Assembly: GCF_963082655.1 (NCBI RefSeq)
Contig: NC_081554.1
Coordinates: 48,077,169-48,141,168 of the forward strand
Reading direction: 5' to 3'
DNA from: Stomoxys calcitrans
Taxonomy: Eukaryota; Arthropoda; Insecta; Diptera; Muscidae
Length of the DNA: 64,000 bases
Below, one piece after another: positions 10,606-20,191 of this stretch. Positions within the stretch are counted from its first letter, which is position 1; every line of letters begins with the position of its first letter. A model generated the notes under the pieces. That model saw nothing but the letters and a program-made list of their open reading frames with translations, was not told where the DNA came from and ran no database searches. Made by a program: the position numbers and the translations under genes.

Positions 10606-10938
10606 TTATATAGTGGTTGTCCGCTTCTTGGACATGCGACACTGTGTTGCTGAGACCATTTTTTGCATTTGTCTCATGCGTTCCATGCGACTCTTTAGTT
10701 TCTCGGTAAATGTTATGTGCCAATTGATTGTTGGAAGTTCCTCGCTGGCATACTCCATGATGTGATCCACGGAATAGGAAACCATTTCTTCTGTTAGATG
10801 TAGTTTATGTAGTGACAATTTTAGACCTTGACATGTCTGTAGATTTTGACGATACATAAAAAGTCGATAGGCTATGGTGGCATTGCTGTTTGTTGAACGC
10901 TGGAAGCGAGTGTGTGATAATTCCTGTGGTTGATCCAT
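10606..10938 (-). CDS. Gene B: small Halo-like protein, early zygotic type
   Basis: Intact 110-residue ORF from ATG at 10,938 down to TAA at 10,606. The frame is open further up to a GTG at 10,980, but flies do not normally start there, so I use the first ATG. Domain residues 21-95: TIAYRLFMYRQNLQ, EMVSYSVDHIMEYASEELP, TINWHITFTEKLKSRMERM. It is closer to gene C than to gene A (both share YRLF, EELPTINWHI and a Met-rich end). The short N-terminus lacks the long Ser/Thr stretch of gene A. Single exon, no signal peptide, basic C-terminus (KKRTTTI). Promoter with TATA and initiator 60-100 bases upstream. It is transcribed opposite to genes A and C. Confidence 0.8.
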   Translation of the reverse strand: MDQPQELSHTRFQRSTNSNATIAYRLFMYRQNLQTCQGLKLSLHKLHLTEEMVSYSVDHIMEYASEELPTINWHITFTEKLKSRMERMRQMQKMVSATQCRMSKKRTTTI

Positions 10939-10997
10939 ACTAATTTTTAGAATTGAAAAAGATGAAGATATTGTTCTCACTATGGCTGCTCGATAAA

Positions 10998-11035
10998 ATC
11001 TGATGTTGTAATGTGGAAAGGGTATGCATTTTATA
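10998..11035 (-). promoter_or_regulatory. Likely core promoter of gene B (TATA and initiator)
   Basis: On the minus strand TATAAAA at 11,035-11,029 is followed by initiator TCAGAT at 11,003-10,998, putting the start near 11,001. The 5' UTR would be about 63 bases. Confidence 0.5.
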
Positions 11036-11060
11036 TTTTCAGCTAAGCTACACTAAACGT

Positions 11061-11148
11061 CAGGTATTTTTTAGTTCCTTTCATTTATGGGATTAACTTT
11101 TTCCTAATCACTGGATTTGAATTGATACTGTGTGAAAGTCCCAGGTAA
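11061..11148. promoter_or_regulatory. TAGteam-type heptamers upstream of gene B
   Basis: CAGGTAT at 11,061-11,067 and CAGGTAA at 11,142-11,148, about 60 and 140 bases upstream of the predicted start site. A further CAGGCAG variant (minus strand) lies at 11,616-11,622, beyond a MITE. Confidence 0.45.
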
Positions 11149-11287
11149 CGGCGCACAAATGTGCGACGTGATTTGTGGTGGAGAGTAGACTTATATTCTG
11201 TAATTAGTAAAAATTTTTAAAGAGCTGCATGGTAGAATGAGAATTTAAAATAGAAAAAACCCCAAGTAGATTATGAGATAGAATGTA

Positions 11288-11520
11288 TTGGGTTGCCCAA
11301 AAAGTAATTGCGGATTTTTACTATAGTCTGCGTTGACAAATTTTTTCACAGCTTGTGACTCTGTAATTGCATTCTTTCTTCTGTCAGTTATCAGCTGTTA
11401 CATTTAGCTTGATTTAGAAAAAAAGTGTAAAAAAGTATATTTGATTAAAGTTCATTCTAAGTTTTATTAAAAATGCATTTACTTTCTTTTAAAAAACCGC
11501 AATTATTTTGGGCAACCCAA
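11288..11520. mobile_element. Mariner-derived MITE, copy 1
   Basis: 233 bases with terminal inverted repeats TTGGGTTGCCCAAAAAGTAA and a TA target duplication on both sides. Non-coding. Sits about 290 bases upstream of the gene B start site. Confidence 0.9.
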
Positions 11521-11885
11521 TAGAATGTTTTGATATATGTTGATAAATGTTTTCAGTTGTTAATAATAATTTATCAATATTTACACCAAAAATTTGCATT
11601 TTCACAAAGCCTAAACTGCCTGAGGCAGCGTTCATATGCTTTTGCGATGTCCTAGGGAGTTCTTAACTATAGCCTTGGCTACCATTTTTTTGTGATATTG
11701 AATCGAAATCTCAATGGTTTGGCTGTTATAGGCCAAAATATTCAAAAAACGTGATAAAAGTCTGAGCAATCAAAATCTGGAGGCTTCATTTTCACCGTAG
11801 ACGTATGGGCTAGTAGACTTTTTTGCTGAGTACATTCCCAAAAATCAGAATTGCAAGGGGCACATTAAGATTTTTTTCCTTCCAT
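11521..11885. other. Unique AT-rich sequence upstream of gene B
   Basis: No gene or repeat family recognised; contains the CTGCCTGAGGCAG near-palindrome at 11,616-11,628. Confidence 0.35.
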
Positions 11886-12224
11886 AGTAATCGCCCTACT
11901 CTAGTATGTATAAAAAATAGAAAACTGGCAGAAAACATGGAGGATGGATATAAATTTGATTGTATCCAGGAAGATTACAGATCTTCAGAGTGATTCCTTC
12001 ATAGGCTTTCCCCTTCGATCTGGGTAGATAAACTGGCGCCGTCACTGATTGATTCATAATTTGATCACTGTACCCTCTCGTACCACTTTGATGATAAATC
12101 AAAAGATTTCAACCTTCCTGGATTCAGTCCTCTTAACTCCTCCAAAGCCTGAAAGAAAAAAGAATCCATCTACTTATTTCTACTATGACTTAAGGCCGGG
12201 CATTGACAGAGAAAATGAAAGCTA

Positions 12225-12460
12225 TTGGGTTGCCCAAAAAGTAATTGCGGATTTTTTTAAAAGAAAGTAAATGCATTTTTAATAAAACTTAGAATGAACT
12301 TTAATCAAATATACTTTTTTTACACTTTTTTCTAAAGCAAGCTAAAAGTAATAGCTGATAACTGACAGAAGAAAGAATGCAATTACAGAGTCACAAGCTG
12401 TGAAAAAATTTATCAACGCCGACTATATGAAAAATCCGCAATTACTTTTTGGCAACCCAA
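12225..12460. mobile_element. Mariner-derived MITE, copy 2, inside LINE G
   Basis: 236 bases, same terminal repeats as copy 1 but in the opposite orientation, flanked by TA on both sides. It interrupts the LINE G zinc-binding region, so it is younger than that LINE. Confidence 0.9.
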
Positions 12461-12827
12461 TATCTTCCGCCACATTTCTAATGCCATTGCGAGACATGTG
12501 TGTACTTAGCTTATTGTATCCTGTTAGAATTCCTGTGACTGTTCCTAGATGTATACTTTCCATCGATAAAAGCGCATCTATGTTACGACTCCAGCGTTCG
12601 TCCCATAGTTGTTTCGTTTGCTCACAATCTGCTGTTGCGTTACATCTGCTGCACCTTATAACGCAGCCGGAGCCCGTAATAAATATGAGAAAGGGGGTGG
12701 TGAATATCCGCTATCGAGCAAGCAAATCCGTCTTCTCGTTACCTACCACATCCTAGGGACCAGAGACCCAACACAGGGTCACCCTGTGTAGTTGCTCCAG
12801 AGAGTGACGTCATTGATACAACGCTTA

Positions 12828-13766
12828 GGTTAGGTTAGGTTAGGTTGAAAAGAGGGTGCAGATATTAATCCGCCCCATCTCACTATGGACATACACCTAA
12901 GCCAGTAATCGGCTTGTTGTGCACTCTAAAAACTATAAAGTAACCTCTAAAAAGAAAGTTTTAAGTTAGAAATTCCGTGCTACTTACCAAATCCTTAATT
13001 GTCTTCAATGCCACTCCCCAAAGTTGGTTAATGTCTGATATTGTGTCTCTGTTGGACGCGAAAGCCGGGCAATGACAAAGGAAATACTCCAACGTCTCAT
13101 TATCTTCCCCCCATGCCCTACGACCCGAAAGGCTTCGGGTTAACCAAGTTTATTGACGGCAGTCCTCTGACCTTCGCCGCCAAATTGTCTGCCCTTTCAT
13201 TTCCCCTTACTCCGTTATGGCCCGGCACTCAAACGATGCGGATTTTGCCATCCCCAGAGAAGGCGTTAATCTCCTTTTTACACTGCAAGACTGTTCGTGA
13301 CCTTACCGTCCTGGTTGTTATTGCCCTTATGGCAATTTTACTGTCGGTAAAGATGTTCAGAATCGACGTCGTCGCGTTTGCACCACACCACTTCACGCAT
13401 TCCGTGATCGCCCGGATCTCCGCCTGTAGGACCGTATAATGGTCAGGCAGTCTAAAACAGATGTCAGTCCCTGGGTTTTCAACGTAAACCCCCAGAACCA
13501 CTCTATCCTCTAGCTTTAATCCATCCGTGTAACATGATCTTCCAGATGACAATACTAGGGTTCCGTCAATCTAAGTCTGTGCCGATGGCAGCAGTGCGTC
13601 GCACTCGACTTCAAGGTTCATCTCAGGTATCCGATCGGAAACCTCTCCACTTCCTTCCAGGTTTCCTATCGTCGCCTCGTTTATACCGCGATGGTATGAG
13701 CTGCTCCCATCCTCAATCCATTCTCCCATCGCCTTAAATCTCATAGCCGTAGTGGCTGCCCCACAC
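12828..13766 (-). mobile_element. LINE C fragment with (TTAGG)n-type tail, inserted in LINE G
   Basis: On the minus strand: MGEWIEDGSSSYHRG, then RNase H (GRSCYTDG, VLQAEIRAITE, NIFTDSKIAIRAI, then a GHNGVRGNERADD-like block), a C-terminal block, and a 3' tail of CCTAA repeats, seen on the plus strand as (TTAGG)4 at 12,825-12,844. Flanked by the imperfect 12-base duplication ATACAACGCTTA (12,816-12,827) and ATACAGCGCTTA (13,767-13,778). It is 5' truncated and contains frameshifts. Confidence 0.85.
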
Positions 13767-14107
13767 ATACAGCGCTTAAGATCCTATGCTCGCACCGATA
13801 AGAGCCTAAAGCGCTCCCTGACTATCGCTAAATATGCAAATACCCGACCCGTCTATGTTCCTTGACATCACCAGCTCCGCAGCCATGGCAATTGCAAAGA
13901 ACTCCGCCTGGAAGATACTGCAATCGTCCCCCATCCAATAGGAGACATCCAGTCGTAGTTCCGCGCAGTATATACCACAACTGGTTCCACTATCCGACGT
14001 CGATCCAAGAAAACGCAAAATGGGAAGACCAAAACCGATGGAATGACCAAGTAAAGACCGTCATCGTAAAACTGGGAGTCAGAAATTTTCACAGATTGTG
14101 TGGAAGC

Positions 14108-14345
14108 ACAGATTGTGGAAGTGGGCGCACCCTCCTCTTTACCACCAAGGTACTACCCAAAAATAAAAGTGGACCAATCGGGACAATATGGGACTCATAT
14201 GAAAGGTATTCAGGAGTAGAGTACGAATTTCATATTAAAAATTGGGTCCAAGCAAATGAAGGGACTGCCCCAAAACCCCATAAAAACTTGTATTGGATGA
14301 TCATGAACATTTGGGACTCAAATGAAAACACATTCGGGAGTAGAA
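14108..14345 (+). repeat. Helitron-like 130-base tandem units, fragment
   Basis: GGGACAATATGGGACTCATATGA and AGTAGAGTACGAATTTCATAT landmarks, as in the large array at 46.3-48.4 kb. Interrupted by a SINE piece. Confidence 0.7.
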
Positions 14346-14367
14346 TACGAATATGGTCAGGAAGGAG

Positions 14368-14515
14368 GAATTGCAAATTTTGCCCATGAACATTCCACTA
14401 AGGAACAGAGGAAAACTTCTTACATATTAATTAGCGCAGTCCGATTCAAGTTTAAGCTCAATGATAAGGGGCCTCCTTTTTATAGCCGAGTCCGAACGGC
14501 GTGCTGCAGTTACCC
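14368..14515 (-). mobile_element. SINE 3' half, reverse
   Basis: Reverse complement of the common SINE 3' body (GCCCATGAACATTCCACTAAG through GGCCTCCTTTTTATAGCC). No promoter boxes remain. Confidence 0.75.
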
Positions 14516-14559
14516 TTCCGCTTACCCCAAAAACACCATCGAAAAGCAAAAGTACACGG

Positions 14560-14643
14560 ATCGGAACAATATGAGTGTCAGATGAAAGGTATTTGCGAAT
14601 ACCCAGCGGGCCGCCCCATCCCCAAAATTCTTCCATATTGGAC
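14560..14643 (+). repeat. Helitron-like unit fragment before the poly(A) LINE
   Basis: GAAAGGTATTTGCGAATACCC and CCCCATCCCCAAAATTC match the 130-base family. The array resumes after the LINE at about 15,600. Confidence 0.6.
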
Positions 14644-15570
14644 GTTTTTTTTTTTTTTTTTTTTTTTTATTAAAATTTCATCAAAAACTCTTAAAAAGAA
14701 AAATAGTATAATTCTTGTTATTTACAAAGTTTGAGTTTTTACTAAAATAAGTATTGCAACAAATATTGTCAATTTTTATGTTTTAAACACAGCCTTTTTA
14801 ATTTTTTGTTCACGTTAGAAGAAAAGTATGTTAAAAAACTTCTTAATTTATCTAAGAACTTATAATATTAAAAACTTCTGACAATTTCAAAAAAAAAAAA
14901 ATGAAGTTGGAGAAGGCATCAATTATTTAAGTTTCTTAATGTTAAGTAAGTTGAAGATCTGTTCCGGTCTTCAAATCTTTTTGTGAGGTTACTAACCACA
15001 TTTTCAAACGTATCCTGTTTGAATTTGATGTGTAGTCTTCTGGTAGAATAACGTCTGTTTTTGTTGAAGATAATTTTGAGATTTTTGTTCTGTATGATTT
15101 GCAGCTTTTTGAAGTGTGTTTTGGCACACAATTTTGACCATACTTGGCAGCCGTACGTCATAATTGGTCGAATGCACATTTTATATAAAAGAATCTTGTT
15201 CTGCACGTTTAAACTGGATTTCCGGTTAAGTAAGGGGAAAAGGGCTCTGCCGCATCTGAGTGCTTTACGGGAAATGTATGAAATATGTTCTTTGAAAGTT
15301 AATTTTTTGTCTAATATGACTCCGAGGTATTTTATCGAATTTTGGAGTGGGACATTAGAGCCCTGTATTGTCAAATTAATCGTTGGAATTCTTTTTGGGG
15401 ATTTGTTGAAAGGAAATATAATTGCTTGGGTTTTCCCTTCGTTAATCTTGATTTTCCACTTTGAAAAATATTTTTCCACGTGTACAAGCGACGCTTTCAT
15501 GTTCTTGACGATTGCATTGGAGACTTTTCCACTAGATAAAATGGCAGTATCATCTGCGTATCCATAAAAC
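14644..15570 (-). mobile_element. 5'-truncated jockey-type LINE with poly(A) tail
   Basis: On the minus strand the element opens at YADDTAILSSGK (RT catalytic motif) near 15,565. It runs through IKYLGVILDKKLTFKEH and IRPIMTYGCQVW to a stop at 14,919, then a 3' UTR and a poly(A) tail (the T run at about 14,646-14,668). The RT C-terminal part is open for more than 200 codons, unusually intact here. No RNase H, and a true poly(A) tail as in F/Doc-like elements. I found no convincing target duplication. Confidence 0.85.
14919..15566 (-). pseudogene. RT C-terminal ORF of the poly(A) LINE (5' truncated)
   Basis: Open frame of about 215 codons that begins mid-protein at YADD and ends at a natural stop. 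The first Met (15,500) is internal to the ancestral protein and not a real start. It includes palm motif C, the thumb (KYLGVILDKKL, ALFPLLNRKS) and a basic C-terminus. Upstream fingers, palm motif A and endonuclease are missing. Confidence 0.75.
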
Positions 15571-15599
15571 GTTCATGTCTTCATGTCGATTACGAATAT

Positions 15600-16261
15600 G
15601 GCAAAAAAAATAAAGTCCATGTAATGGGAGGTGTCCCCACCCCCACATGGGCATATTAGCCTATCATGGCTATATGGGACTCATGGTTATGAAAGCAATT
15701 TGGGAGTAAATTAGGAAAATGACTTAAATTTTTGTTAAGGGTATTTATGTGGCGCTAAACCTCCTTAAAACACCTCAAATAGGTTATTTGACCCATCATG
15801 ACATATGTGACTTAAATGAAAGGTATTTGAAAGTAGAAAAGGAATCCAGCTTTGGGGCCAAGTGCTTGTGGGTAAGCCCCAAAGCACTTATTTCCCGAAC
15901 TTATCAATATGGGGCTCAAATGAAAGGCTTTTGGGCGTAAAGAACGAATTTGATAACTATTTATAGGGGAAAATGGCGGAGGGCCAGACCCAGCCTCAAA
16001 ACGCCCTCCAATCCATACATATTTATCGGCCACGGCAATTTTGGGAGTAAATAAAAGGTAGTTGGGAGAAAAGCAGTAATTTGACATCCATATTTGGGCG
16101 AAATGTTTGAGGTACCATTCCACCTACAAAAAGCACTCCCAGTCAAAAGGATATATAGACCAATCACGACAATATGGGGCGGAAATGAAACAGGGCATTT
16201 TTACCGACTTTAGTAATATGGGGCTCGTATAAAAAGTATTTGAGAGTATAGCACGAAGAGG
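15600..16261 (+). repeat. Helitron-like 130-base tandem array
   Basis: About five diverged units with CATATGTGACTTAAATGAAAGG, ATATGGGGCTCAAATGAAAGG (near 15,908) and GGGGCGGAAATGAAACAGGG-type landmarks. It is interrupted at its right end by a LINE C copy and continues after it. Confidence 0.75.
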
Positions 16262-16264
16262 CTT

Positions 16265-17125
16265 TTGATGAAATCTCATTTTCCACAGGATACGAAGGGA
16301 CTCACGGAGATACCGGAATCTTGGAATAATGACGTTGATCGAAAGTTTATAATAACGGAATTTAGGGTGAAGGTATCCTTGAGAAGCTTCAAACCATTTA
16401 AGTCACCCGGACTTGATGGAATATTTCCGACGTTACTACGCAAAGAGGCAGACTATCTGGCAAAAATTTGTACAGCGTGCCTAGCACTTGCTTATACTCC
16501 GAAAGCCTGGCAGAAGGCAAGGGTGGTGTTTATACTAAAGCCCGGCAAGGCAAGTTATGCGACACCAAAGGCCTACAGACCCATAAACTTTACGTCCTTT
16601 CTACTCAAAACCATGGAACGCATTGTGGACACTATGATAAAGAGTATGACATCCAGTGAACTGCTGAAATACAAACAGCATGCCTATGTCAAGGGAAGGT
16701 CGGTGGAGACTTCCATGCACGAGGTTATGCATAAAATAGAAGGGGGCATCGAGGGGGCTTTTAACAATGTGCGGAGCGACACACTGATCCAATCGCTAGA
16801 CCAGTACCGGGTGAACCCGGTCCTTAGATACTGGATCAACCATATGGTAAGGAACAGGTGGATAAATTGTGTGTCCCATGGCATTAATATACGGGAAAAA
16901 GTGGCACAGGCCACACCACAGGGGAGCATTTTATCGCCAATCCTATGGGTGACCACCATACAAGACTTATTACGGATGCTGACTGAGGAGGGATTTGAGC
17001 CCGTCTGCTGCGCAGACGATGTTATAATACTTCTAAGGGGTAAGGATTCGAACGAGCTATGCAAAAGGTCCGAAAGGGTCTTGCATATGGCATATGACTG
17101 GGCTAGACCCAGAGGGCCAATTTAA
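16265..17125 (+). pseudogene. LINE C reverse transcriptase, broken
   Basis: A long open frame of RT: FKSPGLDGIF, PKAWQKARVVFILKPGK, AYVKGRSVETS, QGSILSPIL. The region just before IEGAFNN lacks about 15 residues seen in the 39.0 kb and 60.8 kb copies (which read CNDIEGA or CIDIEGA). This deletion removes the palm Asp. The YADD motif reads CADD. The frame breaks at 17,115 and continues elsewhere (KYLGVILDRK, CNIRTIQQVQ). Its GTG/ATG start is internal; not a functional enzyme. Confidence 0.8.
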
Positions 17126-17602
17126 CGCACCACGTTTCCTCAATAAGACGATTTCGATACCTGACCAGGTCAAATACTTAGGTGTGATCTTGGACAGGAA
17201 ACGGATTGGAAGTGTCACATTCAGGAGCGTACTGAGAAGGCTCACAAATGTTGGGCACTATGTAGACGGGCCGTAGGCTAGAAATGGGGCCTGAATCCTA
17301 GGATAGTCCACTGACTCTACAAGAGCGTGATTAGACCAATACTTACTTACGCCTCAGGAGTTTGGTGGACTGCTATGGAGAAAAAGTGCAACATAAGGAC
17401 CATACAACAGGTTCAGAGAACATGTTGTCTTGGCATAGGCGGAGCGATGAGGACCACGCCCACTAGGGCACGGGAGACTATTCTAGATATCCGACCCATT
17501 GATATACAGATTAAGTGTGAGGCAGCCACTGCGGCTATGAGACTTAAGGCGATGGGAGAATGAATTGAGGATGGGAGCAGCTCATACCATTGCGGTTTAA
17601 TC

Positions 17603-18484
17603 GTGGCAACGATAGGAAACTTGGAACCAAGGGATGAGGTTTCCGATCGGGTACCTGAGATGAACCTTGAAGTCGAGTGCGAGGCACTGGTGCCATCGGC
17701 ACAGTATTGGATTGACGGAAGCCTAGTATTGCCATCTGGAAGATCATGTTACACGGATGGATCAAAGCTAGAGGACAGAGTGGGCCTGGGGGTTTACATT
17801 GAGAACCCAGGGACTGAGATCTGTTTTAGACTGCCTGACCATAATACGATCCTGCAGGCGGAGATCCGGGAGATCACGGAATGCGTGGTGTGGTGCTAAC
17901 GCGAGGACGTCGAGTGTAAACATCTTTACCGACAGTAAAATTGCCGTAAGGGCAATAACAACCAGGACGGTAAGGTCACGAACAGTCTGGGAGTGTAAGA
18001 AGGAAATTAACGCCTTCTCTGAGGATGGCAAAATCCGCATCGTTTGGGTGCTGGGCCATAACGGAGTAAGGGGAAACGAAAGGGCAGACGATTTGGCTGT
18101 GAAGGCCAGAGGACTGCCGTCAATAAACTTGGTTAACCCGAAGCCTTTTGGGTCGACGCAGTCCGATTAAAGGGAGTGGGAGACGAATGCGCATGCATCA
18201 TTGTGGAACAGCGAAACGGTCGGTAGGACGGCGAAAATCCTATGGGGGATCCAGATGAGAAGACGAGGCTATTACTGAAAGGAAGCAAGAAGGAGTTCAG
18301 TATAGCTATTGGTATCATAACGGGACACATAGGACTACGAGCTCACTTATGTAAAATCGGTGCGGCAAGTGATAGCATGTGTAGGGCATGCAGGGAAGAT
18401 GCTGAGACGTTGGAGCATTTCCTTTGTCATTGCCCGGCTTTCGTGTACAACAGATACCGATACTTAGGTGGAGACAAAATATGA
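17603..18484 (+). pseudogene. LINE C RNase H and C-terminal zinc block, broken
   Basis: RNase H motifs in order: GRSCYTDGSKLEDR (catalytic Asp), LQAEIRE (Glu), NIFTDSKIAVRAI (Asp), GHNGVRGNERADD (His and Asp). A frameshift near 17,895 separates Glu from the later motifs. The C-terminal block CRACREDAETLEHFLCHC is intact. RNase H would remove RNA from the RNA:DNA hybrid during retrotransposition. Confidence 0.8.
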
Positions 18485-18680
18485 GACATGAACCAACTTA
18501 GGGGAGTGGTATTCAAAACAATTAAGGATTTTGTAAGTAGCACGGAAATTTCCTTTTTCGAAGTTACTTTTTAGTTTTTAGAGCGCACAACAAGCTGATT
18601 ACTGGCTTAGGTGTATGTCCATAGTAGCATGGGGCGGATTAATATCTGCACCCTCTTTTCAAGCTAACCCAACCTAAGGA

Positions 18681-18784
18681 CCAAGTGTCTGGGTGGCCAC
18701 CTCACTCCTAAAATGCACCCCAAACCGGACATATTTTTCACCCACTACAATATAGGAGGCCAAAGAAAGGTATAAGGGGGTAGG
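18681..18784 (+). repeat. Helitron-like array, continuation after LINE C
   Basis: GACCAAGTGTCTGGGTGGCC completes the unit interrupted at 16,261, which supports insertion of LINE C into this array. Confidence 0.65.
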
Positions 18785-19145
18785 CAAAAGTTTGTCCATA
18801 AACATTTCATTAAAGATTAGGGGCAAACTTCTCACATATCAATGATTCCTCTCCGCTTCAAGTTTAAGCTCAATGTTAAAAGTCCTTCGTTTTACATAAC
18901 TTCTATGCATGGCATAGTTAAAGAACAGGGGCAAACTTCTCACATAGCAATGAGTCCTGTCCGATTCAAGTTTAAGCTCAATGATAAAGGAACATCGTTT
19001 TTCATAACTTCTATGCATGGCATAGTACCACACAAATGTCGCCAACATAAGGGATAACCACCACTAAAAATTTTCCAATGTTGTCACCAGGATTTGAATT
19101 CACGTGTTTAGCATCATTGGCGGACTTACGGAGGCTTACCTCTGC
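18785..19145 (-). mobile_element. SINE, reverse, with its 3' body duplicated
   Basis: The 3' body occurs twice in tandem (18,815-18,925 and 18,925-19,030, landmark TTCAAGTTTAAGCTCAATG). It is followed by the middle (GTCGCCAACATAAGGGATAACC) and a decayed promoter region ending near 19,140. Confidence 0.75.
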
Positions 19146-19312
19146 TGTTCAATGACACGAATTCGATATCCACATTCGGGGCGAAATGTCCCCATATTAA
19201 AGCTCTACGAAAACAGGACTTATATATCGATCGATTATTGCACTATAGGGCTCAAATAAAAGGTTTAAGAGCTTTAAAGAAGGGGCTGCGTAACAGGCCT
19301 GGTTCGGCTAGT
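19146..19312 (+). repeat. Helitron-like 3' end
   Basis: Unit text (TATAGGGCTCAAATAAAAGG) followed by a GC-richer end that finishes GGTTCGGCTAGT. This resembles the CTAGT end at 48,443 and could be the real terminus of this family. Confidence 0.55.
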
Positions 19313-19561
19313 TTTTAATAAAGATAAAGTTGTAGAGAGATTTTTGCAACGGCAAAGTTCCCATTTTTTAAGCCAAAGTTTTCCTAAAATCAAATTTCCA
19401 TGAAATTTCTAAACATAACATTCAATGAATTTTAAGTGGAGTTTGTTTTAGATTTTTCTAGAAAAATACCCTGTGTATCCTAGTCTTGATTCGAAGATAC
19501 TTCCTTACCTTTTTCCTCTCTGGAAGATATTGTGTACGCAAGTTTCTGTTATTTTAAATAC

Positions 19562-19674
19562 CTACCTGGACATTTCCATCATACCCTTATATGCTAATGA
19601 CATTCATGAAGCCTGTCCTAAGTTGGTTTATGGCCAATTGGTTTATGACCAACTAATCATTAGAACGCAGGTAT
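19562..19674. promoter_or_regulatory. TAGteam-type heptamers upstream of gene C
   Basis: Canonical CAGGTAG read on the minus strand at 19,562-19,568 and CAGGTAT at 19,668-19,674, about 240 and 135 bases upstream of the start codon. Confidence 0.5.
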
Positions 19675-19741
19675 ATTTGACAGAAATAAAAAACGCAATT
19701 CGACCTTTCTGCGAAAAAGACCTTCTGTCAAATTGGCAAGG

Positions 19742-19749
19742 TATAAAAG
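19742..19749 (+). promoter_or_regulatory. TATA box of gene C
   Basis: TATAAAAG, 66 bases upstream of the ATG. The start site is expected near 19,772, giving a 5' UTR of about 35 bases. Confidence 0.6.
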
Positions 19750-19807
19750 ACTAATCCTATCCTGAGTTTGGCAACACAACTCAAAAACATTCCCAATTGT
19801 CAAGAGC

Positions 19808-20191
19808 ATGGAATTCCCTTTGATTCCAGAGATTACCATGGAACATTATAAAACATATGGTAGGACTTCATCATCTGCAACTCAAGCCTTAAACACCAGC
19901 CATACAACCATAGCTTATAGACTGTTCATCTATAGACAGGAATTGAGAAAATTCCCACGTTTAAGATTGTCATCAAATAAAATGCATCTAAGCCAGGAAA
20001 TGGTCTGCTATTCGGTTAATCATATATCGGAATATGCCAGAGAAGAGCTTCCCACTATCAACTGGCATATAGCGTTTACCAAAAGATTGAAGATTCGTTT
20101 GGAACGTATGAGGGAAATGCAAAGAATAATGACAACCGCTCAAGTCAGAACAGAGAAAGCCAAAAATTGCTATACATTCCAGGAAGGATAA
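19808..20191 (+). CDS. Gene C: small Halo-like protein, early zygotic type
   Basis: Intact 127-residue ORF, ATG in good context (AGAGCATGG) to TAA; a second Met at residue 11 is an alternative start. N-terminal 33 residues are Ser/Thr-rich. Domain residues 34-108: TIAYRLFIYRQELRKF, EMVCYSVNHISEYAREELP, TINWHIAFTKRLKIRLERM. Closest to gene B. Same strand as gene A, 15 kb away. The domain core (YSV.HI.EY) and the basic, probably helical second half are kept in all three copies, which argues for selection on the protein. There is no signal peptide, membrane segment or intron. The Halo-like label rests on recall of family size and style, not on an alignment. Confidence 0.8.
   Translation: MEFPLIPEITMEHYKTYGRTSSSATQALNTSHTTIAYRLFIYRQELRKFPRLRLSSNKMHLSQEMVCYSVNHISEYAREELPTINWHIAFTKRLKIRLERMREMQRIMTTAQVRTEKAKNCYTFQEG

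Larger units (their letters stand above)
11890..14095 (-). mobile_element. LINE G, RNase H and C-terminal part, interrupted twice
   Basis: On the minus strand: RNase H at 14,018-13,806 (SGTSCGIYCAELRLDVSY, IFQAEFFAIA with catalytic Glu, CIFSDSQGAL with catalytic Asp). The domain ends in GNEKTDLLAR-like text near 12,720-12,690. Next is TVTGILTGYNKLSTHM near 12,555-12,500, and then FHFLCQCPALS of the C-terminal zinc-binding block near 12,215-12,185. LINE C is inserted within the RNase H domain and a MITE splits the zinc block. The linking text contains stops. The RNase H places it with the I/LOA/R1-type groups rather than jockey. Confidence 0.7.
16262..18680 (+). mobile_element. LINE C copy, RT plus RNase H, 5' truncated
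   Basis: Order: RT fingers (FKPFKSPGLDGIFP), palm, thumb, RNase H, C-terminal zinc-binding block (CRACREDAETLEHFLCHCPAF), 3' end AATATCTGCACCCTCTTTTC with a decayed CCTAA-type tail near 18,665-18,677. Inserted into the Helitron-like array, which resumes at about 18,681. Confidence 0.85.

Noticed and set aside
10939..10980. 14-residue N-terminal extension of gene B from GTG
   Set aside because: GTG starts are not used normally in flies and genes A and C give no support; the ATG at 10,938 is preferred.
12049..12270. Protein-like frame with LTPPKPERKKNPSTYFYYDL
   Set aside because: It is antisense to the LINE G zinc block (FHFLCQCPALS) and runs into MITE sequence.
12825..12844. Telomere tract
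   Set aside because: Only four TTAGG units, internal to a LINE insertion with target duplication on either side; not a chromosome end.
19473..19754. 93-codon ORF upstream of gene C
   Set aside because: Overlaps the gene C promoter (TATA, TAGteam) and has no family signal.
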